This document shows positions 13,054 to 23,100 of a DNA stretch of 64,000 bases, piece after piece. Both the position numbers and the translations under genes were made by a program. Each line of letters opens with the position of its first letter. Positions within the stretch are counted from its first letter, which is position 1. Source of the DNA: Bacteroidales bacterium (GTDB lineage Bacteria > Bacteroidota > Bacteroidia > Bacteroidales > UBA10428); NCBI GenBank assembly GCA_016938235.1, contig JAFGVA010000150.1:1-64000 (forward strand), given 5' to 3'. A model generated the notes under the pieces. The model searched no databases, was not told the DNA's origin, and worked only from the letters and a program-made list of their open reading frames with translations.

Positions 13054-13797
13054 ATGAATTGTATTGCACTTGACGATGAGCCTTTGGCTCTTAATGTTAT
13101 TGAGGAGTTTTGTTCTAAAATACCTTTTCTGAACCTTGTAAAGAAATGTACAAGTGCCATGGACGCGGTTCAGATTATTAATCAGCAAAATATCGACCTT
13201 GTATTTTTAGATATTCAGATGCCAAATATAACCGGGTTAGAATTTCTGAAAATATTGCCAAATCCCCCAATGGTTATACTTACAACAGCATATTCTGAAT
13301 ACGCATTGCAGGGTTATGAGCTTAATGTAGTAGATTATTTAGTCAAGCCGATTCCTTTCGAACGTTTTTTCAGAGCAGTAAACAAATCACTTGAACTGCA
13401 TAACTTTCGTCATTCCGAAGTGAAAAGTTCAATTCCTGAAAATATATACTCCACCGGACATGTTGTTGAAGAACCTGAAAAGGATTTCTTTTTAATTAAA
13501 GTTGAGTATAGCACTGTACGTGTAAATTTTACAGATATTCTTTATATTGAAGGCCTTAAAGATTACGTTAAGATTTATACAAAGGAAAAAATGCTGCTTA
13601 CTAAAAGTACCATGAAAAATATGGAAGAAAAACTTCCTGAGTCAAGATTTCTTAGGGTGCATAAATCATTTATTGTTTCGCTGTATTCTGTTGCTAAAAT
13701 AGAAAACAACCGGATTGTTATAAAAGATACCAGGATTCCGGTGGGTGAACAGTACAAGGAAACATTCTATAAATTTGTGGATTCCAATAGAATCTGA
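13054..13797 (+). CDS. LytTR-family response regulator
   Basis: MNCIALDDEPLALNVIEEF, DLVFLDIQMPNITG, VDYLVKPIPFERF, LytTR domain (FLRVHKSFIVSL); start corrected from track 13003 to 13054. Confidence 0.93.
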   Translation: MNCIALDDEPLALNVIEEFCSKIPFLNLVKKCTSAMDAVQIINQQNIDLVFLDIQMPNITGLEFLKILPNPPMVILTTAYSEYALQGYELNVVDYLVKPIPFERFFRAVNKSLELHNFRHSEVKSSIPENIYSTGHVVEEPEKDFFLIKVEYSTVRVNFTDILYIEGLKDYVKIYTKEKMLLTKSTMKNMEEKLPESRFLRVHKSFIVSLYSVAKIENNRIVIKDTRIPVGEQYKETFYKFVDSNRI

Positions 13798-14155
13798 TTA
13801 GCTTTTTTTGAAATCTGTATACACTCTTATTAACACATTTTAGCTAGCGATACTGTGTATTCTTGAACCATTGATCGTGCAAGTTGAAGTTTATATGTAC
13901 AAGATAAAGTTTTGCTTGTGTTTCCATGGCTATAACCTGTGTGTTTTAATAAAAGCTAAGAGAGTCGTAATAATAATAAGTTTCCTTAAGGTTTGGTATA
14001 TCGTGCAATCCGACTGAAAAATAACTTTTACAGTTAATCTTTCCGGAGAAATGGTCATTATAAGTACCAACTATTATAATACTGCCGCCCTTTGTTGGTA
14101 TTGAATCTAATATTATTATCGAAAAATTAAAAAGCGTGTGACGATTTTTTAATTA

Positions 14156-14176
14156 TTTAATCAAAGTTTGATTAAA
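14156..14176. promoter_or_regulatory. Perfect 21-bp palindrome, candidate operator
   Basis: TTTAATCAAA-G-TTTGATTAAA, 10-bp perfect arms, ~55 bp upstream of the ORF at 14231. Confidence 0.45.
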
Positions 14177-14230
14177 CCTTTTTAAATTAACAAAGTCAAA
14201 GTACCAAACAGAGATAATTTAAAAACAGGT

Positions 14231-14557
14231 ATGAAGAAGTATATAACAATAATTCTATTTTTCAGCCTCCCGTTTATTGCTTTTTCCCAGCAGGATAAAA
14301 AACCAGACATGGATGATTTGAAAGCAAAAATGGTTTTACGTGAAAACACCCGCGATAAGGTTGCTGTTGTTAACGATCATCATAATAAGCTAAAGTATCA
14401 AAAACGCAGTCAGATGATGAGTGTTCAGCAGCGAAAACTGATGCAGCAGCGCATGCAGCAGATTCAGCGCCAACAAATTCAAAGAAAGCATATTATGCAG
14501 CAAAGAAAAAAAGTAAGGGAAGATGCAGCAAGACGCAGACAAATGAGAGGCCGGTAG
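14231..14557 (+). CDS. Small secreted Q/R/K-rich hypothetical protein
   Basis: Signal peptide (KKYITIILFFSLPFIAFSQ); C-terminal half MQQRMQQIQRQQIQRKHIMQQRKKVREDAARRRQMRGR. Confidence 0.7.
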   Translation: MKKYITIILFFSLPFIAFSQQDKKPDMDDLKAKMVLRENTRDKVAVVNDHHNKLKYQKRSQMMSVQQRKLMQQRMQQIQRQQIQRKHIMQQRKKVREDAARRRQMRGR

Positions 14558-14579
14558 TTTAATTAATCTTAAAATTGTT

Positions 14580-15302
14580 ATGAATTCTAAAATTATTTAC
14601 ACCTTTCTGTTTTTACTGATACAGACTGTTGTTTGTGCACAAGATCCCGGTAATGAACAAGTTAAAGTTGGTCTTGATGCTCTTGATAAAGGAGATTATG
14701 TCCGGGCTATCGATATTTTTACCAAAGAATTAAAAGCCGATCAGTCGAATAGTGATTTATTGTTTTACAGAGGCAATGCTTATTTTGCTAATGAGCAGTT
14801 TAACAAAGCTTTAACCGACTTCAATAACGCCATAAAGGTTGATGGTGCAAATGCCAGTCTTTTCTTTAATCGCGGCAACTGTTACTATGAGATGGAAGAA
14901 TACGAAAAGGCAATAAATGATATGACAGAAACTGTAAAGCTTAAAAATGATTTTTATGAAGCCTACCGGGTAAGATCAAGCGCCTATTTTAATATTGAAA
15001 ATTACAAATCTGCAATATCCGATCTTTCAAAAATTATTGAATTTATTAAAGATGATGCCAGCTTGTATTACGATTTCGGAAATGCTTTGTTTATGTCAGG
15101 TGAATACAGCCAGGCAATTAATCAATTTTCAGATGCAATTAAATTAGATAATACCAAGGCAGATTATTTTTTTAACAGAGCCTTATCTTATTTTTATCTT
15201 GAAATTAATCTGGAGGGTTGCGCCGACCTTGAAGATGCCTCTAAACTAGGCGATGACGAAGCTTTAAATTATTACCAGGAATTTTGTAAAGATACTTTTT
15301 GA
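14580..15302 (+). CDS. Secreted/periplasmic tetratricopeptide repeat protein
   Basis: Signal peptide; multiple TPR units (ALTDFNNAIKVDGANASLFFNRGNCYYEMEEYEKAI). Confidence 0.85.
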   Translation: MNSKIIYTFLFLLIQTVVCAQDPGNEQVKVGLDALDKGDYVRAIDIFTKELKADQSNSDLLFYRGNAYFANEQFNKALTDFNNAIKVDGANASLFFNRGNCYYEMEEYEKAINDMTETVKLKNDFYEAYRVRSSAYFNIENYKSAISDLSKIIEFIKDDASLYYDFGNALFMSGEYSQAINQFSDAIKLDNTKADYFFNRALSYFYLEINLEGCADLEDASKLGDDEALNYYQEFCKDTF

Positions 15303-15400
15303 TTATTTAAAGCAAATAACTTTCTTATCACAACTTTTAAGAAAATATAAAGTTATGCAGGCAAGGAAGTTATGAAGAACAAATATTCTCTTTCTGTAAA

Positions 15401-15571
15401 TTATACAGAAAGTGGTTCTTCAATTACTAAAGCTTGAACATCAATACTGCCACATTGCGGACAAATTTCATATTCATTATCAGCCTCAGCCTTACTAAAG
15501 GTTTCAACTGAAAAAACTTCCTGATTACCTTGAAAACCGCAACATAGACACTTATATTCGGTGTTTTCCAT
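15401..15571 (-). CDS. 56-aa mini zinc-ribbon protein (paralog A)
   Basis: Own translation: MENTEYKCLCCGFQGNQEVFSVETFSKAEADNEYEICPQCGSIDVQALVIEEPLSV; CxxC...CPQC pattern; below ORF-track length cutoff. Confidence 0.7.
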   Translation of the reverse strand: MENTEYKCLCCGFQGNQEVFSVETFSKAEADNEYEICPQCGSIDVQALVIEEPLSV

Positions 15572-15830
15572 AGAGTTAAGAAATAGCGATTGTTAGCCAG
15601 GCAAGTTAAGAATAAAAATAATTAAAACAAGGATGCTGAACGGATTAATGTAATGAATACTCCTTTATTACCCTTCTTTATTAGGTTTTCGATTAAAAAA
15701 AAAGATTTCAGCCAGACTCTGATTTAGGATATTGAGGAAAGTTTGAAACCTTAAAAGATTTTCGTTCAAATGGTAATCTCTGAAACTTTATTTCTATTTT
15801 TAAGTATTCTAAACAATAAAACCAAATCTT

Positions 15831-16388
15831 ATGAAAGTTAAAGGAACAGCAATAAAGACTACCAGAGATTTTGTAAAAACCAAATATACAAAAGATTACG
15901 ATAAGTGGTTAAACAGTTTGCCTCCTGAATCAAAGAAGTTTTTTGAAGGTTCACTCGATGTAACTGAATGGTTTCCGTTAAAGGAAGCATATAAAATACC
16001 TATATTGAAGATTTCTGAAATGTTTTTTAGCGGGAACAACAAAGAATGTGCAGAGGCAATTGGATATTATAGCGCAGATGTTGCACTTAAAGGGTTCTAT
16101 AAAGTTTTTTTACTTGTTGCCTCGCCCAATTACCTTGCTCAGAGAGCTTCAAAAATCATAACTACTTTTTATCAACCTTCTGCTGTTGAAACAGTAAGCC
16201 TAAGCCCAAATTCAACTGCAATAAGAGTAACTGAATTTGCAGAAATGGATAATACTTTAGAATACAGATTTGGTGGTTGGTGCAAAAGAGCACTTGAGTT
16301 ATCCAATTGTAAGAACGTTAATTTTAAAATTAAATCATCTTTAGCAAAGGGAGATGATTGCACCGAAATTGTTTTTACCTGGGAATAA
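15831..16388 (+). CDS. TIGR02265/DUF2378-like (heme-NO-binding/V4R-type fold) protein
   Basis: MKVKGTAIKTTRDFVKTKY...GYYSADVALKGFYKVFLLVASPNYLAQRASKIITTFYQPSAVE; overall layout resembles this family. Confidence 0.5.
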   Translation: MKVKGTAIKTTRDFVKTKYTKDYDKWLNSLPPESKKFFEGSLDVTEWFPLKEAYKIPILKISEMFFSGNNKECAEAIGYYSADVALKGFYKVFLLVASPNYLAQRASKIITTFYQPSAVETVSLSPNSTAIRVTEFAEMDNTLEYRFGGWCKRALELSNCKNVNFKIKSSLAKGDDCTEIVFTWE

Positions 16389-16534
16389 AAATGCATGTAT
16401 GACATGAATACATATCATGCCAACCTTGAAAAAAGAAGTGCTTTCATTACAAAAAATTCTATTCTGTAATTGTAAGTTTATAGAAAATGAAGTGTTAAAC
16501 AAATAAATAACAGTTTTAAAATAAACAGACTGCC

Positions 16535-16714
16535 TTAGATCGCTTTACTTAGGTAATTAACTTCAGAATAGTAAGGTATAATGTTAATGCTTCCGCAAGA
16601 GGGGCAGTAATCAAATTCAATGTTGTCGGTTGTATCAATCCTTAAAGGTATCCCAAAATCATCCTGATTACCCGTAAAACCGCAACACAAACATTTGTAA
16701 TAAGTTGATTTCAT
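16535..16714 (-). CDS. 59-aa mini zinc-ribbon protein (paralog B)
   Basis: Own translation: MKSTYYKCLCCGFTGNQDDFGIPLRIDTTDNIEFDYCPSCGSINIIPYYSEVNYLSKAI; shares YKCLCCGFxGNQ...CPxCGSI with paralog A. Confidence 0.7.
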   Translation of the reverse strand: MKSTYYKCLCCGFTGNQDDFGIPLRIDTTDNIEFDYCPSCGSINIIPYYSEVNYLSKAI

Positions 16715-16897
16715 TTTCTTTAGGGTTATAATGGGTTATTATTACCCAATTAGAGAAACAAGTTACAAGTTAAATTAAAAGAATGTACATCATATTTTAC
16801 CAATACTATGTTCATTAAAGGTGAATGTCTGATTAGAGACGATAAAAGTAAAATCAGGTGGATATAATTGTCAGGTTTTATAATAAATGAAATAAAT

Positions 16898-17869
16898 TCA
16901 CCTGCTTTTATGAAATATGGGTTTCAAAACAAAAGCCAGGCTTAATCCGGTACTAAAATAAAAAGTTGTGCTTTCATCGTAGAACGTATTTTCTTCAAGA
17001 GGAATATTTAAAGATATAGAACTGTTAAACATATAATTTCCCAGGCTATAATAAACAGGCAGGAATAAATCCATGCTGGTTAAAGTATATTTTGGGTCGA
17101 AATAATCTAAATCAGTATTTTCAATAACATTTCTAACATAATACTGGGCAGCCTGCAAACTAAAACCTTGAAGAATAGTTCTTGTTCTGTTATAAATAAT
17201 AAGTGATAGATTATCCTGTGTCCAATTCAATAATTCATCTTCAGATAATGAATAAAAAAGGTATTCGCTGTAGAAATGCAGATTATTAAAATTGAAGTTA
17301 ATACCAGCTTGTATATTCAAGTGGCTCTTTTCTTTAAGAAAATCCTCTATGCCCACCTCCAGGGCATTTTGCCATGAAGCATAAAAAATATTTTTATCTC
17401 CAAGAATGTAACTGAAATTTAAAAAACTGCTAAAATGTTCGCCAAAGTAGCTAAAATCTGTTTGAAATATATCCGAAAACTGACCTGTCAAGTCATTGTA
17501 ATTTTTACTGTGGAATAACCTTGTATAGCTGGGATAGATTGAAATTTTTTCTTTCAAATAAAAAGTGTAGCCTAAAAAAATATTATGCTCAAAAGCAGGT
17601 TCAGAAAACGAGGTGTCACTATTAAATGTAGCGATACCGGAATATCCAATATCGAAATTATGTTTCGAAATGAAACTTAAATTACTGATAATAGTTGGTT
17701 GTTTTATCTCCGACAGTGTATAAGCGAAAGAATTTGAATTGGATGTATAATCCGCTGAAATAATTAAAAAGTCCGGATTCGTTGTCTCAACTTGTGCATA
17801 TACAGATGGTTCTGCACAAACTATGAAAATGAAAAACATAAGCCATTTGCTAATCAGGTTTTTAGGCAT
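16898..17869 (-). CDS. Putative outer-membrane beta-barrel protein, unknown function
   Basis: Signal peptide; alternating aromatic/polar beta-strand pattern throughout. Confidence 0.6.
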   Translation of the reverse strand: MPKNLISKWLMFFIFIVCAEPSVYAQVETTNPDFLIISADYTSNSNSFAYTLSEIKQPTIISNLSFISKHNFDIGYSGIATFNSDTSFSEPAFEHNIFLGYTFYLKEKISIYPSYTRLFHSKNYNDLTGQFSDIFQTDFSYFGEHFSSFLNFSYILGDKNIFYASWQNALEVGIEDFLKEKSHLNIQAGINFNFNNLHFYSEYLFYSLSEDELLNWTQDNLSLIIYNRTRTILQGFSLQAAQYYVRNVIENTDLDYFDPKYTLTSMDLFLPVYYSLGNYMFNSSISLNIPLEENTFYDESTTFYFSTGLSLAFVLKPIFHKSR

Positions 17870-17941
17870 AGCAATATCTTAAACTGTTTAAAAAAATTAT
17901 TAAAGGCATAACAAATTTCATTATTTTCGGTATATAATCAA

Positions 17942-20119
17942 ATGATATATGAATTCATGAGCAGAGTTTTTCTGGTTGTTTTGTTTTTATTTCAATTTAC
18001 CGGTACAGGTTTCTGCCAGGTCACCAGCTCAGGAATACCATATTTTAACCCAAAGTCCGATACCTTTTATATACCCGAAGTTACTATTGAAGCATACAAA
18101 AACAACATATTAGACTATAATAATGAACCAGGGTTTAAAAACAATCAGTTTGCGGTACCGGTCGAATTGAATATTTCACCCGAAGAATATGGTAAATGGG
18201 TTGTTTATCCAAAGAATAATAAAAAGGTCTGGTTTATAAAAATCAAGGCCAAACAAGCAAAATCATTAAGTCTGATTATAAGTCCCTTTAAACTTTTGCC
18301 TGGCGCCAAATTATTAATTTACGACACCCTACAGACACAAATTATTGGCGCTATAACTTACCGAAATAATAAGGAATCTGGCATTTTGCCGGTTACTACT
18401 CTAAATTCCGGCACAATAATATTAGAATTACAGGTTCCCTTGCCTTTTACAGAATACGGAAATATCAACATTTCAACAGTAGGAGTCGAGCCGGAAAATA
18501 AATCTGAGTTCAAATCCCCAATGGATCAGTGGTATAATACCTCGCGCAGTTGTAATTTAAATGTAAATTGTATACATAGTTCAAATATACAAGCCCAAAA
18601 GAATTCTGTTTGCAGAATAGTTTACCGGGGCACACAAAGGTGTACTGGCACCTTGATTAACAATCAGAGAACCGATGGAAAGCCTTATGTAATTACGGCT
18701 TCGCATTGCATAAGTACAGATTATCTGGCAAGTACTGCCGTATTTTCGTTCAATTACGAAAGTTCTGATTGTGAGAATGAAGATGACAGTGCACAAAGCA
18801 TTAGCGGTGCAACTTTAGTGGCTGCAGGCTATCATATACCCTCAAAGCCAGATACGCTAGATTTTTCATTACTTCTCCTTAGTGAAGAACTTCCCCTGGA
18901 TTATTATCCGTATTACTCGGGTTGGGACGCTACCGGAGTTACTCCCGATTCAACTTATGTTATTCATCATCCTAATGGAGATATAAAGAAAATAGCTTAC
19001 GATAGTGATGCTCCGGCAACAGGCGATTTTGAAAATGGCTTTGATTCTTATACCCACTGGCTAATTGAATCCTATGAAGTTGGAACAAGCGAAGTAGGCA
19101 GCTCGGGAGCAGGCCTTATTGATGATAAAAACCGTCTCATTGGTACCTTAACAGGTGGTGGACTGGAACCATGTGTTCCTTTAATAAATGATTATTATCA
19201 AAAATTCTCACATGCATTTAATGATTATGCCGATACCAACTGTCAGTTAAAATATTGGTTAGATCCCGATAACACCGGGAAACTTATCTGCGATCCCTAC
19301 GATTATTCGGGCTTACTTCGGAAATCAGCAACCACAATTTCAAATTTTAGTTCTATTGATGAATTTATCGACAAGGAGCAAAACAATAATTGGGGATACC
19401 TGGCAGGACATAATTATCAGTTAAATAAATCTTTTGCCGAAAAGTTTGAAATTAGTGGTAGTGTTTATTTATATGGCGCTGTTATTTACCCAAAAGCCGC
19501 ATACTCACAAACCGGTGAAAGTACATTGAAATTTAAGCTGTATAAAGGTGGCAATCATCCTGGTGAAGTTATTTATGAGAAACTAATTTTCCTGGCAGAG
19601 TTTGATAATCGGGAATCACATTATATCGATTTTGATTCAACTGTTCTGGTAAGCAATAGTTTTTACTTTGGCTTTGATATTGAATATAATGCCGATACTT
19701 TTGCTGTTAATTATTCTTCGGCTGATAATAATAAAAATACAGCATTTACATTTTTCAATAACGAATGGAAACCATTGCAACTGGATAATGTAAGTTTACC
19801 TGCACATATGGCTATTCAGCTTTTATCTTTTGATATGATGCCCCATAAGGGAACCCTGCCTGATAGTACTTTATGGAGTGATATTTCAATATATCCGAAT
19901 CCTGTTCATGAACAGGTTCAGATTTTATTTAAGGAGAAACCGGATGGCCCTGTTAAAGCTGTTTTATATGATTTAGCCGGTAAAACAATTCATATCGAAG
20001 AATATATTGAAGCCTCTATAAATTTACCATTTCCACTAAATGTTGAGGGTGGAATATACTTTTTGCAGGTAAGAGCCGGTAATGAAAAGCTGAAGGTCTT
20101 TAAATTACTGGTTTATTAG
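17942..20119 (+). CDS. Trypsin-like (S1, lysyl-endopeptidase-like) secreted protease with T9SS sorting domain
   Basis: YVITASHCIS (His), LDFSLLLLS (Asp), EVGSSGAGLID (Ser); C-terminus ISIYPNPVHEQVQILF...LKVFKLLVY. Confidence 0.88.
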   Translation: MIYEFMSRVFLVVLFLFQFTGTGFCQVTSSGIPYFNPKSDTFYIPEVTIEAYKNNILDYNNEPGFKNNQFAVPVELNISPEEYGKWVVYPKNNKKVWFIKIKAKQAKSLSLIISPFKLLPGAKLLIYDTLQTQIIGAITYRNNKESGILPVTTLNSGTIILELQVPLPFTEYGNINISTVGVEPENKSEFKSPMDQWYNTSRSCNLNVNCIHSSNIQAQKNSVCRIVYRGTQRCTGTLINNQRTDGKPYVITASHCISTDYLASTAVFSFNYESSDCENEDDSAQSISGATLVAAGYHIPSKPDTLDFSLLLLSEELPLDYYPYYSGWDATGVTPDSTYVIHHPNGDIKKIAYDSDAPATGDFENGFDSYTHWLIESYEVGTSEVGSSGAGLIDDKNRLIGTLTGGGLEPCVPLINDYYQKFSHAFNDYADTNCQLKYWLDPDNTGKLICDPYDYSGLLRKSATTISNFSSIDEFIDKEQNNNWGYLAGHNYQLNKSFAEKFEISGSVYLYGAVIYPKAAYSQTGESTLKFKLYKGGNHPGEVIYEKLIFLAEFDNRESHYIDFDSTVLVSNSFYFGFDIEYNADTFAVNYSSADNNKNTAFTFFNNEWKPLQLDNVSLPAHMAIQLLSFDMMPHKGTLPDSTLWSDISIYPNPVHEQVQILFKEKPDGPVKAVLYDLAGKTIHIEEYIEASINLPFPLNVEGGIYFLQVRAGNEKLKVFKLLVY

Positions 20120-20175
20120 TTTATTATATTTTAAAAAAACAGATAGTTTTATTACCTTAAATTAAATTTTGTTTA

Positions 20176-23100
20176 ATGAAAAGAGCTGTTATTGCAGGTT
20201 TTCTGATTATTTTCTTTGCAGCAGGAACCTTTGCTCAGGAGGCATTCCTTGAGATTAAGGGTTTTGTTGAGAGCTTAAAAGGCGATGTTTTGTCGGGTGT
20301 AGTTGCTGAATTATATAGTGGAAGCTCAAAAGTAAACTCTTTTACTACTGGTTCCGATGGATATTTTAGTTTCAAACTTGATTACGGCAAATCATATAAG
20401 TTAATTATTACAAAGCCCGGAATGATAAAGAAACGTATTGATTTTAACACAAACGTTCCTGCCGACAAACAAAAAAAACTGGTAAATGAGTTTGGTATTA
20501 CACTTACCGAATCATGCGAGGGAGCAAATGTTTCAGTTTTCGACGAACCCGTTGATATTGTTGAGTTTGATGAAGGTAAAAGTAATTTTATCTCGAATAG
20601 GTCGCACTTCGAGAAAATGCAGAACAGGATTGTTGATGCTTATCTGGATATAGAAAGATGTTTGGCTGATAAATTAAACGATAAAATCAATGAGGCAGAT
20701 AAAGCATTGCAGGATAATAATTTTAGCCAGGCCGAGAAAATTTTAAAAGAAGCACTGGCAATGGATCCTGCAAATTCTGCTGTAAAGAAGAAAATTGCTG
20801 AAGTTAGAAAAGCGCAGGAGCAACAGCAGGTTAATGATAGTAAATACGAACAATTAATTAAAGATGCAGAATTATACCTGGCCCAGAATCAGTTAGATGT
20901 AGCAAAGCAAAGATATTCCGAAGCGCTAAAATTAAAACCGGGCGATGCAACAGCGCAAAATGAGATAAAAAAAATTGATGGCATAATGGCTCAAAAGGCC
21001 GAAGCTGCTCAAAAGCAACAAGCTCTCGACAGGCAGTACGATGATGTGCTTAAACAAGCTAATTCTGCTTTGGCTGCAAAAAATTACCCTATGGCTAAGC
21101 AATTGTTTGAGCAGGCAAAAGGTTTAAAGCCAGCCGAAGCTTATCCTGTGCAGAAAATTGCTGAAGCACAGCAGGCTCTTCAAAAACTTGAACAGGAAAA
21201 ACAAGATCAGGAAAGAAAAGACAAAGAATATTCCGATGCTATGGCAAAGGGACAATCGGCATTACAAAAAGGGCAGTTTGCCGAGGCCGAAGATTTCTTC
21301 AGACAAGCCTTGGCAATAAAACCAACAGAGGCTGAACCAAGACAAAGCATTGGTGAAGCACAAAGACTCGCAGCGCAGAAAAAGCAACAGGAACTGGATG
21401 CTCAACAGGCCGAAATTGAAAGAAAGTACAACGAAGCCATTCAAAAAGCTGATGGTTTGTTAGCTCAGAATCAATTCGATGCTTCTGTAGCAGCCTATCA
21501 GGATGCAATGAAAATTAAACCCTCCGATGTATATGCAAGCGAACAAATAATAAAGGCTCAGAATCTTAAAGTTCAGATGGAGAAAGAAAAGCAATCTGTT
21601 ATCGAACAAGCATATACTCAGGCCTTGGCTGACGGAGATTCAAAAAAACTAAGCCAGGATTTCGAAGGTGCAATAGCTTCTTACCAACAAGCTTTACTGT
21701 CAAAACCTGGCGATGCAGTTGCTCAATCAAGAGTTACTGAAGCTCAGAAATTACTTGCCGACCAACAACTGAAATTTAAAGAAGAATCTGAAAACAGGGC
21801 TAATTACAATCAATTTGTTCAGGAGGGAGATGGCTTATTGAAGAGTGAAGAGTATGAACAATCGAGGGCTAAATACCAGGCAGCTTTAAACTTATATCCC
21901 CAGGAAAGCTATCCTAAAAATCAGGTTGCCAAGATTGATAATATTTTATCCAAACTCGAAACCGAAGCTGAGTATAATAAAATGGTTTCTGAAGCTGATC
22001 TAAAATTTAACCAACAGGATTTTAATGGAGCCAAAACAATATATACTTCCCTGGTTGCAGCTTATCCTGAAAAATCATATCCAAAACAGAAACTCAACGA
22101 AATAAGCAATTTAGAAACGAATATGGCTCGTGATCAACGACAGGCTGAGTTTGACCAACTTGTTGCTGATGCCGAAGTTGCTGCAGATCAGGGTGAATAT
22201 GACAGAGCAAAGAATTTGCTGAACAAAGCTTCAGCAGTTATTCCTGAAAGCCCTTACCCTCAAAAACGGATTAACGAAATCAATGCCTTAATTGATCAGC
22301 TGGCCAGGGATAAAAAGATGGGTAAATATAACGAGCTTATTAGCCAGGCTGATGGTCTGTTTAACCAGGAACAGTATAACGAGGCAAAAACAATTTATAA
22401 GCAGGCTCAAACCGAAAATCCTGAAAGCACATATCCTCAGCAAAAAATTAACGAGATAAACCAAAAGATTTCCAATAAAGCGCGTTTAGATATAGAAAGT
22501 CAATACAATACTGCAATTGCCGAAGCCGATAATTATTTCAATCAACAGAATTACGATGCCGCCAGGGCATCCTATCAAAAAGCCTCTTCAATTCTACCTG
22601 AGCAAACTTATCCACAAACAAGGATAAATGAAATAAACAGCATTTTGGCAAATGCTGTAAAAACTGAGCGTGATAAACTAGAAACGCAAAGCAAATATGA
22701 TCAGCATATTACACTGGCTGATAAGTTCTTTAATGAAAAGAGCTATATGCAAGCCCGCGATGAATATTCAAGAGCTCTAGGTGTTTTCTCAGACAAAGAT
22801 TATCCACGAACACAAATTGATAAAATTGAATCTATTCTTGCAGACCAACAGGCAAGAGATGCTCAGGCGCTTGAAACATTGCATAAATATAAAGAAGCAG
22901 TTGAAAAGGCTGACAACCTGTTTAAGGCTCGTACATATAGCGAATCTAAGAACTACTATAACCAGGCGCTTGGTTTTAAGCCAGGTGATGTTCATTCAAG
23001 TTCCCAAATAAAAAGAATTGACGATATTCTTGCTCAGCAAAATGCCGATAAAGAAAAGAATGCTGCAGTAGAAACAAAATATAATGAACTTATTTCGAAT

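Noticed and set aside
17942-20119. Protease suspected inactive because the Ser motif reads GSSGAG rather than GDSGGP
   Set aside because: His, Asp and Ser positions are all present and the motif varies in this protease group, so inactivity is not supported.
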